Below, in pieces: positions 1 through 5,673 of a stretch of DNA of 21,962 nucleotides. Position 1 is the stretch's first letter, and the number at the start of each line of letters is the position of its first letter. The notes under the pieces were generated by a model, which had not been told where the DNA came from, searched no databases, and saw only the letters and a program-made list of their open reading frames with translations. The DNA comes from Lonsdalea britannica (lineage in GTDB: Bacteria; Pseudomonadota; Gammaproteobacteria; Enterobacterales; Enterobacteriaceae): assembly GCF_946477055.1 (NCBI RefSeq), contig NZ_CAMKXG010000023.1:1-21962 (forward strand). The letters run 5' to 3'. The position numbers and the translations under genes were made by a program.

Positions 1-43
1 ATGCGCAACTTATTGTTATGTAAATGAACGATATGCCATGAAA

Positions 44-70
44 AAACCGCCAAATCGGCGGTTTAATTTT
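44..70 (-). terminator. Intrinsic terminator, strongest on the minus strand
   Basis: AAACCGCC (44-51) pairs perfectly with GGCGGTTT (57-64) around a five-base loop. On the minus strand the stem runs into six T (complement of the A run at 41-46), a classic intrinsic terminator. On the plus strand it is followed by AATTTT, so it could work both ways. It probably ends a transcript entering from one side, but no gene is visible beside it inside the window. Confidence 0.75.
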
Positions 71-399
71 CCCTGGTGTCAGCCTTGATTTTTAGTATGC
101 AGATGCATAATGACATCAGGGCTGTTCATTTTATAAACGTTTCTACAGATCACTTTTACCATTTCGATCGGTATTAGCGATCAATCGTTAAAGCCTGTTT
201 TCGGTACCAGCTACGGTATCAGGCAGGCACGTCCGGCCAGGAACCAGCAAATTCATTGAATGACTGTAAAATGGAGGGGAGAACGAGGCGTTAGAAAATC
301 GATACATTTATCTTCTCATTCCAATCGCTACTCAGTTGATATGGGTGGGGCTGTACCATTATTTAAAAATAACTTCGCTCACCGACGTGAATCATGTGA

Positions 400-576
400 C
401 GTTTTTCTCCAACAAGTGCAGTCTGCGTCGGGTCGGGGGGCGCCTACGTTCGCCAGCCGATCCACACCCTGCTGAAGCAACAAGGCAACATATTTTGTCG
501 TCATACGCTCACTACAATTAGGTCAATCACCCGCACCGCTGAAGCGGCAGTCCACAGCCGCGACGCCATTGTTTAA
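400..576 (+). pseudogene. Possible coding remnant without a start codon
   Basis: One frame stays open for 58 codons between a TGA (397-399) and a TAA (574-576), with no ATG, GTG or TTG start. The translation has an unusually protein-like stretch (GAYVRQPIHTLLKQQG, then ITRTAEAAVHSRDAIV) and sits in a GC-rich patch inside AT-rich surroundings. I do not recognise the family. It could be the tail end of a decayed gene or simply chance in GC-rich DNA; confidence is low. Confidence 0.15.
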
Positions 577-1538
577 AGAATGCGCTTTGACGTTATCGAG
601 TAGGCGCCATAGCAAACGACGGCGGCTTGACTATAAATAGGAAACTACCGTGGTGAAGCCGTGAACTTTTTACTCCGATCTCTTTGTCTAAGTGAGCCCG
701 TGCTTTCTAACCTTTATGACACGTATTCGTATTTAGGATGGTGACGGCTGCTTCCTGGTATCTAATCATCAGGCCGGACGGTGTGAGCCGGCGGTTGAAA
801 AATGAAGAAATAAATTCCAGTCGCAATTCTAAAATCGACGCTTGTTATGTATACACTTCTTAACCTCAGATTATTCGTGGTCTCTTTCATCCAGGGCTAT
901 CCGCCCCGCAGGTCTTCAATAAATCATCTGAGCGCTCGCCAATGTGTAGGCTCTAATTGTTGAGCTATTAAGAAGAAAGATCGCGGCGCTAAATAGCGTT
1001 TATTGGCATGAGAAGCAAAACGTACTGAAGGGCTGATATTCGAAATCCTTGCCCGCGATGGCATCAAATGAGGTTGGCGTATCAGATATGCATAGTGTGC
1101 TGGACTATCCCAGTGATAGGTAAAAGGAAGGGCATTAATCACAACGGTTTGAGCATGTCTGCTATCCTGATTATGTCTGTTCGGGACAAATATCATGCTG
1201 TGATGTATGTACCTGCATCTATGTTCAATTTGATTTTCAAGATAAAAAACAACAAAAAAAGTAGCGATGATCGCTGGATGGTCTACTTATATTAATTAGT
1301 AGAAGATTTTCTTCTGGGTGGTTGGCGTGGTAGCGGCAGTATTGCTACAAGAGACGGCCGGCTAATCGGAGTGCTTAAAAGGTGTTTCGCGTCTGACACA
1401 CCCTTAAATGGTCAATCATAACCACATAATGATGACGCTAATAATCGACACGCATTTTATTAGCATTAGATATGCGGCAATAAATATGTAAGAGCTAATC
1501 ATTTAATACTCCTGTAATAAATAAAGGGGTGGAAAGAA

Positions 1539-1577
1539 ATGTATAAAATATCGAAACGGTTTCCGATATTTTTATAA
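1539..1577 (+). CDS. Possible 12-residue leader peptide overlapping a terminator-like hairpin
   Basis: ATG at 1539 is preceded by a purine-rich ribosome-binding stretch AAAGGGGTGGAAAGAA (1523-1538) and opens a 12-codon frame, MYKISKRFPIFL, ending in TAA at 1575-1577. Codons 3-11 coincide with a hairpin (1545-1553 pairing with 1564-1572) that ends in five T (1569-1573). A short translated frame lying on an intrinsic-terminator-like hairpin is the layout of an attenuator or of a truncated gene start. No downstream gene follows for about 800 bases, so a functional leader is doubtful. Confidence 0.15.
   Translation: MYKISKRFPIFL
1545..1573 (+). terminator. Terminator-like AT-rich hairpin
   Basis: AAAATATCG (1545-1553) pairs perfectly with CGATATTTT (1564-1572) across a ten-base loop that can itself pair AAAC with GTTT. 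The right arm ends in a run of five T. It is AT-rich and so weak, with no obvious gene to end. Confidence 0.35.
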
Positions 1578-2202
1578 GCCTGCTAACAAATAGCGTTTGT
1601 GTGTGGTGAAAAAAGTTTAATTTTACCGCGGTGGTTATAAATATTTAGTGACGACTAATGATGATCTCATCTGATTGCCTAAAATTATATTCTGGGCTGT
1701 GTATGAGCAGTGGCACTATAAAAATATTAATATTTCAACAAAAGCTGGTACTTACTTAAGTATTAGCACGCACTGTCGGCTGGGTTTCTTTTGGTGCTGA
1801 TGAGCAGTCCACTCGTGATGGGTTAAGGCAATTTATCTTTTAGTTTCATCATGCTTCCAGGTGAACGATTGCCTTGGTTTTTGTGGGGTTTTGGGAAATT
1901 TCGTTTCTTATTTCTCGGGGCGTCAGACGCAGATACATGGCTTTGGCTTATATCTTGTCCTAATAAATAGTTATCGGAACACTAATAACCTACGTTATTA
2001 ATTTGATTTTTTTAATGGAATTTTGATGTTTTTTTGTTCTCAAGATGATCTGAGTTATAAGGTTCTTTTCTTTTTCTTTTAAAAACAGGTGGTTGTGGTT
2101 ATCGTAGCAACCTGTAAAATCTTTACAAAATGCGGATTATTTTTGTTTCCCCCTGTTTTGCGTATAAAAAACTTTCAGTGTGGGGAAAAAAAAGCCGCAC
2201 AG

Positions 2203-2222
2203 ATGAAAGTGAAAACTTTCAT
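2203..2222. repeat. Inverted repeat abutting the CRP site
   Basis: ATGAAAGT and ACTTTCAT form a perfect 8-bp inverted repeat around GAAA. It ends three bases before the CRP site upstream of flhD. A second copy of AACTTTCA lies about 45 bases upstream (near 2170). It could be an operator for an additional regulator; no specific protein can be named from sequence. Confidence 0.35.
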
Positions 2223-2225
2223 TTT

Positions 2226-2241
2226 TGTGATATACATCACA
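2226..2241. promoter_or_regulatory. CRP (cAMP receptor protein) binding site for flhDC
   Basis: TGTGATATACATCACA has both perfect TGTGA/TCACA half-sites with the standard 6-bp spacing. In E. coli, CRP-cAMP activates flhDC from a site centred about 71.5 bases before the transcription start. The centre here (2233.5) lies about 72 bases before the start predicted from the candidate promoter at 2270-2299, so the geometry agrees. Confidence 0.85.
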
Positions 2242-2269
2242 TAATTGTCAAAATTCACGTGCAGCTGCG

Positions 2270-2299
2270 TTGTATGTGTTGGGGCATAGGCGGTAGAGT
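2270..2299 (+). promoter_or_regulatory. Candidate sigma70 promoter of flhDC
   Basis: A weak -35 TTGTAT (2270-2275), an 18-base spacer and a -10-like TAGAGT (2294-2299) predict a start near 2305. The boxes are poor on their own. They are supported by position: the CRP site is then centred near -72 and the RcsAB-type palindrome begins near +5, both matching the known E. coli flhDC arrangement. A weak core promoter is expected for an activator-dependent gene. Confidence 0.5.
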
Positions 2300-2309
2300 G
2301 ACAACCGTT

Positions 2310-2323
2310 TAGGATTAATCCTA
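2310..2323. promoter_or_regulatory. RcsAB box in the flhDC promoter
   Basis: TAGGATTAATCCTA is a perfect 14-bp palindrome. It resembles the RcsAB box family (consensus near TAAGATTATTCTTA), including the E. coli flhDC operator, where RcsB with RcsA binds just after the transcription start and represses flhDC. Here it sits a few bases after the predicted start. Repression by the Rcs phosphorelay (envelope stress, capsule) is the expected effect; this is inferred from motif and position. Confidence 0.75.
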
Positions 2324-2369
2324 TACCTCGTTTAAGGACGATAATTGACGGAAGGGAGCTGGTGAGGTG

Positions 2370-2489
2370 ATGGATAATGGGAGCCTAAAAGATGTTGAAA
2401 TCGACGTGGTAAAACAAGTCGAAACAAATTTGCATACAGTAGTAGGCACATCTGGCACCGATAGTTTTCATGCCACCTATGGAGAGTGA
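2370..2489 (+). CDS. Possible 39-residue upstream ORF in the flhD leader
   Basis: A 39-codon frame with an ATG start and TGA stop lies inside the predicted flhD 5' leader, ending 67 bases before the flhD ATG and in a different frame. GAGG (2364-2367) sits very close to the ATG, while GGGAG (2354-2358) is at a longer spacing, so initiation strength is uncertain. The peptide starts MDNGSLKDVEIDVVKQVE and ends FHATYGE, is acidic and has no signal or membrane segment. I do not recognise it. It could be a regulatory upstream ORF, a small protein or chance. Confidence 0.3.
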   Translation: MDNGSLKDVEIDVVKQVETNLHTVVGTSGTDSFHATYGE

Positions 2490-2524
2490 TTATTGAACTG
2501 GGCGATAGCGAATATCACCTGATT

Positions 2525-2539
2525 TATGTTTGAAACATA
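2525..2539. repeat. Palindrome just upstream of the flhD ribosome-binding site
   Basis: TATGTTT-G-AAACATA is a perfect inverted repeat ending seven bases before the flhD ribosome-binding GGGA (2547-2550). In the mRNA only a tight, AT-rich hairpin could form. It may affect translation initiation or sRNA access, or be incidental. Confidence 0.25.
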
Positions 2540-2556
2540 GCCTGTTGGGATGGATT

Positions 2557-2907
2557 ATGGGTACCTCTGAACTACTCAAGCACATTTATGACATAAACCT
2601 GTCTTATTTGTTACTGGCACAACGTTTGATTAATGACGAAAAAGCTTCTGCGATGTTTCGTTTGGGCATTGATGATGAAATGGCTGATGCGTTGATGCAG
2701 CTAACATTGCCTCAAATGGTAAAATTGGCTGAAACAAATCAGTTGATTTGTCATTTCCGATTCAACGATCACACGACTATTAAGCAACTGACTCAAGAAT
2801 CCCGTGTGGATGATTTGCAGCAGATCCATACCGGTATTCTTCTGTCGAGTCATTTACTTCAACAGTTGTCTTCAAAAGAAGAGAACGTGCCTAAGAAAAG
2901 GGCATAA
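2557..2907 (+). CDS. flhD: Flagellar master regulator subunit FlhD
   Basis: FlhD joins FlhC in the FlhD4C2 activator that recruits sigma70 polymerase to class 2 flagellar promoters. The 116-residue product matches the E. coli protein nearly throughout: [20 protein letters not shown] at the N-terminus, [15 protein letters not shown] in the middle, and [13 protein letters not shown] before a basic KKRA end. An in-frame TTG at 2530 would add nine residues absent from homologs. The ATG at 2557 has GGGA (2547-2550) six bases upstream and gives the family length, so I chose it. The stop is two bases before flhC, implying coupled translation. Control is from the CRP and RcsAB sites upstream, through a leader of about 250 nt. 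Confidence 0.97.
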   Translation: MGTSELLKHIYDINLSYLLLAQRLINDEKASAMFRLGIDDEMADALMQLTLPQMVKLAETNQLICHFRFNDHTTIKQLTQESRVDDLQQIHTGILLSSHLLQQLSSKEENVPKKRA

Positions 2908-2909
2908 TA

Positions 2910-3488
2910 ATGGTTGAGAAAAGTATTGTTCAGGAAGCTAAAGATATTCAGTTAGCGATGGAACTGATCACGCTTGGCGCACGTTTGCAAATGCTGGAAA
3001 GTGAAACGCAGCTAAGTCGCGGACGTCTTATCAAGTTATATAAAGAATTGCGAGGCAGTCCTCCGCCCAAAGGCATGCTGCCGTTTTCCACAGACTGGTT
3101 TATGACGTGGGAACAAAATATTCATTCTTCCATGTTCTATAACGCCTACCTGTATTTGCTGAAAATCAGTAAATGCAGCGGGGTGGAAGCCGTCATCAAA
3201 GCGTATCGCCTATATATCGAACAATGCTCCCCACATAACGAAACTCCCTTGCTGGCGCTGACGCGAGCTTGGACGCTGGTGCGTTTTGTCGACAGCGGCA
3301 TGTTGCAGTTATCGGCTTGTAACTGCTGTAACGGGATGTTTATTACCCACGCGCACCAACCTAAAAACGTTTTCGTCTGTAGTTTATGCCAACCGCCTTC
3401 CCGGGCAGTAAAAAGACGTAAACTTTCTCCGAACGTTGCCGATATCCTACCTCAACTGCTGGACGAACAGGTTAAGCACGCAGTCTGA
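2910..3488 (+). CDS. flhC: Flagellar master regulator subunit FlhC
   Basis: FlhC is the zinc-containing DNA-binding partner of FlhD. The 192-residue product has the usual family length. The four zinc-ligand cysteines fall at residues 137, 140, 157 and 160, exactly as in E. coli, with an extra neighbouring cysteine at 139. The conserved N-terminal half ([37 protein letters not shown]) is intact. It starts two bases after the flhD stop (TAATAATG), so the two subunits should be made together. A hairpin 20 bases after the stop may end the flhDC transcript before motA. Confidence 0.97.
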   Translation: MVEKSIVQEAKDIQLAMELITLGARLQMLESETQLSRGRLIKLYKELRGSPPPKGMLPFSTDWFMTWEQNIHSSMFYNAYLYLLKISKCSGVEAVIKAYRLYIEQCSPHNETPLLALTRAWTLVRFVDSGMLQLSACNCCNGMFITHAHQPKNVFVCSLCQPPSRAVKRRKLSPNVADILPQLLDEQVKHAV

Positions 3489-3507
3489 GCTTGGTAGCGC
3501 TAGTGAA

Positions 3508-3539
3508 CCTGCCATTGAGCGTTTTGGGCAAATGGCAGG
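3508..3539 (+). terminator. Probable flhDC terminator hairpin
   Basis: CCTGCCATT (3508-3516) and AATGGCAGG (3531-3539) form a perfect 9-bp stem with a 14-base loop just after flhC. It is followed by the pyrimidine-rich GCTCTTTCCTCC rather than a true T run, so termination may be partial. It separates the class 1 flhDC unit from motA. Confidence 0.5.
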
Positions 3540-3610
3540 GCTCTTTCCTCCTAAAGTCGTACGCGATAAGACTGCGTTTTAACCTCACTCCACTACCCCT
3601 TGTTACTATA

Positions 3611-3614
3611 AGGA
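3611..3614 (+). promoter_or_regulatory. motA ribosome-binding site that decides a GTG start
   Basis: AGGA at 3611-3614 touches the ATG at 3615 with no spacing, but lies six bases before the GTG at 3621. This favours GTG 3621 as the true motA start, in agreement with the E. coli protein length and N-terminus. Confidence 0.7.
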
Positions 3615-3620
3615 ATGCTT

Positions 3621-4508
3621 GTGCTGGTTATATTGGGTTATATCGTCATTATAGGCTCCATCCTGGGCGGTTATCTTATCGTCGGTGGAGAGCTAGGTGC
3701 ACTTTATCAGCCTTCCGAGTTGCTGATTATCGGTGGCGCTGCCATCGGTGCGTTTATCGTGGGAAACAACGGTAAGGCAATCAAAGGCACAATCAAGGCT
3801 TTACCGCTGCTCTTCAAAGGTTCGAAATATACCAAAGCTGTGTATATGGACCTCATGGCTGTGTTATTCAGACTCATGGCCAAATCGCGCCAGCAAGGTA
3901 TGCTCTCTCTCGAGTTCGACATCGACAACCCCAAAGAAAGTGAAATCTTCTCCAGCTATCCCCGCATATTGTCAGACAACTATGTTGTTGAATTTGTGAC
4001 GGATTATCTGCGTCTCATGGTGAGTGGCAACATGAACGCGTTCGAGATAGAAACGCTGATGGATGAGGAAATCGAGACCGTCGAACATGAATGTGAAGTG
4101 CCTGCCTCCAGTCTGACTCAGATCGGGGATGGTCTTCCCGCCTTTGGTATCGTCGCCGCGGTTATGGGCGTTGTGCATTCACTGGCTTACGTTGACCGAC
4201 CCGCCGCAGAGCTCGGGATGATGATCGCGCATGCGATGGTGGGGACCTTCCTCGGTATTCTCATGGCTTATGGATTCGTATCCCCCCTCGCTTCATTGCT
4301 TCGTCAGAAAAACGCCGAAAAAATCAAAGTGCTGCAATGCATTAAAGTCACATTGCTGTCTAGCCTCAACGGCTATGCGCCGCAGATTGCCGTCGAATTC
4401 GGGCGCAAGACGCTTTACTCCACGATTCGTCCCTCATTTACCGAAATGGAGGAGCACATTCGCAATGTGAAGGCGCCGGCAGCGCAGTCAGCGGAAAATG
4501 ACGCATGA
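3621..4508 (+). CDS. motA: Flagellar motor stator protein MotA
   Basis: MotA forms with MotB the proton-conducting stator that pushes on FliG. Started at GTG 3621 the product is 295 residues, the E. coli length, beginning [12 protein letters not shown]. An ATG two codons upstream lacks ribosome-binding spacing. The FliG-contacting charges Arg90 and Glu98 and the conserved prolines Pro173 and Pro222 (E. coli numbering) are all present. Other signatures are [13 protein letters not shown] near the start, the cytoplasmic block [11 protein letters not shown], and [12 protein letters not shown] plus [11 protein letters not shown] in the last two membrane helices. It overlaps motB by four bases (ATGA). 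No clean sigma28 promoter is visible in the flhC-motA gap. Confidence 0.97.
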   Translation: MLVILGYIVIIGSILGGYLIVGGELGALYQPSELLIIGGAAIGAFIVGNNGKAIKGTIKALPLLFKGSKYTKAVYMDLMAVLFRLMAKSRQQGMLSLEFDIDNPKESEIFSSYPRILSDNYVVEFVTDYLRLMVSGNMNAFEIETLMDEEIETVEHECEVPASSLTQIGDGLPAFGIVAAVMGVVHSLAYVDRPAAELGMMIAHAMVGTFLGILMAYGFVSPLASLLRQKNAEKIKVLQCIKVTLLSSLNGYAPQIAVEFGRKTLYSTIRPSFTEMEEHIRNVKAPAAQSAENDA

Positions 4509-5668
4509 AACATCAGCACCCCATTATTCGCAAAAAGCGTAAATCCGGTCATGGAGGCCACCACGGCGGGGCTTGGAAGATTGCTTATGCCGACTTCATG
4601 ACCGCCATGATGGCACTGTTCTTGGTGATGTGGCTGATCGCCATTTCATCGCCTTCCCAGCTGGCCCAGATTGCGGAGTATTTCCGTACGCCTTTGAAAA
4701 TCGCCATGACGAATGGTACGCGCATCAGTGACGCGTCCAGTCCGATCCCTGGCGGAGGACAAGACCCGACGCAGCAGGACGGTGAAGTCAGGAAGCAGAT
4801 CGATGTTTCCAAAGACCAACGTCAGCGTGAAGAGGCCAAGTTAAACAAATTGCGGGATAAGCTTGATCAACTGATTGAAGCCGATCCGCGACTTCGTGCC
4901 TTGCGTCCGCACCTGCTGATTGAAATGGTCGAAGAAGGTTTGAGAATTCAGATTATCGATAGCCAGAAACGACCGATGTTCAAACGAGGCAGCGCTCAGG
5001 TCGAACCGTATATGAGCGATATCCTGCGTGCTATTGCGCCGATCATGAATGATATCCCCAACAAAATCAGCTTATCCGGTCATACGGATGATGCCCCCTA
5101 CGTGACTGGCGAGCGGCGTTACAGTAACTGGGAGCTGTCTGCGGATCGCGCTAATGCATCCCGACGTGAGCTCATCGCCGGCGGTTTGTCTGAGGGCAAG
5201 GTGCTGCGTGTGGTCGGTATGGCCGCCACTATGGGGCTGAAGCAGGCTCAGGGCGGTGATGATGCGATCAATCGACGCATCAGCTTGGTGGTGCTGAACA
5301 AGCAGACGCAGGAAAGCATTGAGCGTGAGAACGCCGAAAGCGATGCCGTTGATATTGATAAAGCTGAGAATTTACAAAATATCAATCCTGATAACGCTAA
5401 ACCTACCCCGGCACCTGCCGACAATAACAGTAGTAGCGGCGCTGCGCCTGGGGCCGAAAATGGAACACCGGCACCGGCACCGGCACCGGCACCGGCACCG
5501 GCACCGGCACCGGCACAAGGCGCGGCTGGAACTCCGGGTTCCGCATCCGTCACAGAGACGAATAGCGCATCCGCTGCCGGACGCTCACAGCCGACTACCG
5601 CTTTGCCCGCTTCTCCTGATAGTCAGGTGACGCCTTCTTCAACAAGCCACGATTCACAGCAGAGGTGA
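4505..5668 (+). CDS. motB: Flagellar motor stator protein MotB with a Pro/Ala tail
   Basis: MotB anchors the stator to peptidoglycan and carries the proton-accepting aspartate. Here that is Asp30 in [14 protein letters not shown], at the start of the single membrane helix (about 31-49). A plug segment follows (about 50-65), then an OmpA-type peptidoglycan-binding domain (about 180-265) with SGHTDD at 191-196 and [15 protein letters not shown]. The product is 387 residues against 308 in E. coli; nearly all the excess is a low-complexity periplasmic tail from about residue 275, including eight consecutive Pro-Ala pairs (322-337) encoded by perfect CCGGCA repeats. It overlaps motA by four bases; its stop is six bases before the chosen cheA start. 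Confidence 0.97.
   Translation: MKHQHPIIRKKRKSGHGGHHGGAWKIAYADFMTAMMALFLVMWLIAISSPSQLAQIAEYFRTPLKIAMTNGTRISDASSPIPGGGQDPTQQDGEVRKQIDVSKDQRQREEAKLNKLRDKLDQLIEADPRLRALRPHLLIEMVEEGLRIQIIDSQKRPMFKRGSAQVEPYMSDILRAIAPIMNDIPNKISLSGHTDDAPYVTGERRYSNWELSADRANASRRELIAGGLSEGKVLRVVGMAATMGLKQAQGGDDAINRRISLVVLNKQTQESIERENAESDAVDIDKAENLQNINPDNAKPTPAPADNNSSSGAAPGAENGTPAPAPAPAPAPAPAPAQGAAGTPGSASVTETNSASAAGRSQPTTALPASPDSQVTPSSTSHDSQQR
5468..5515 (+). repeat. Perfect hexanucleotide tandem repeat (CCGGCA)x8 in motB
   Basis: Eight exact CCGGCA copies, 48 bases, encode eight Pro-Ala pairs in the C-terminal tail of MotB. The unit is six bases, so gain or loss of copies keeps the frame and only changes tail length. 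Perfect identity of all copies suggests recent slippage or active turnover. Confidence 0.95.
5661..5668 (+). promoter_or_regulatory. cheA ribosome-binding site that decides the start
   Basis: AGAGGTGA at 5661-5668 is a strong Shine-Dalgarno sequence. It contains the GTG at 5665 that would begin a slightly longer cheA frame, and lies five bases before GTG 5674, which therefore is the better start. It also contains the motB stop codon, so the two genes are likely coupled. Confidence 0.7.
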
Positions 5669-5673
5669 CCCAC

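Larger units (their letters stand above)
71..2200. other. Long gene-poor, AT-rich region upstream of flhDC
   Basis: About 2.1 kb contains no open frame that I can recognise as a gene; the longest start-to-stop frames are short, overlap one another and encode nothing familiar. The base composition is visibly AT-richer than the flagellar genes, with T and A runs near 2000-2090. The stretch holds isolated hairpins: a paired block at 71-81/111-121, AAAATATCG/CGATATTTT at 1545-1572, and TAATAAC/GTTATTA at 1983-2000 followed by a T run. A GC-rich patch around 420-570 keeps one frame open without a start codon. It may be decayed accessory DNA, an H-NS-bound silencer or upstream control DNA of flhDC; the sequence alone does not decide. 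Confidence 0.6.

Noticed and set aside
924..1295. Overlapping 75-90 codon frames on both strands
   Set aside because: No recognisable motif, no ribosome-binding site, and mutual overlap; ordinary chance frames in the gene-poor region.
1797..1830. CTGATGAG resembling a hammerhead ribozyme core
   Set aside because: No GAAA core or matching stems nearby; chance match.
3552..3569. Sigma28-like TAAAGTCG and GCGATAA before motA
   Set aside because: Both half-sites exist but only two bases separate them, far from the required 11. With the correct spacing from either half the partner box does not match.
5248..5630. Repeat-derived frames (Ala-Gly and His-Arg repeats) over the motB tail
   Set aside because: They are other-frame readings of the CCGGCA repeat inside the genuine motB gene.
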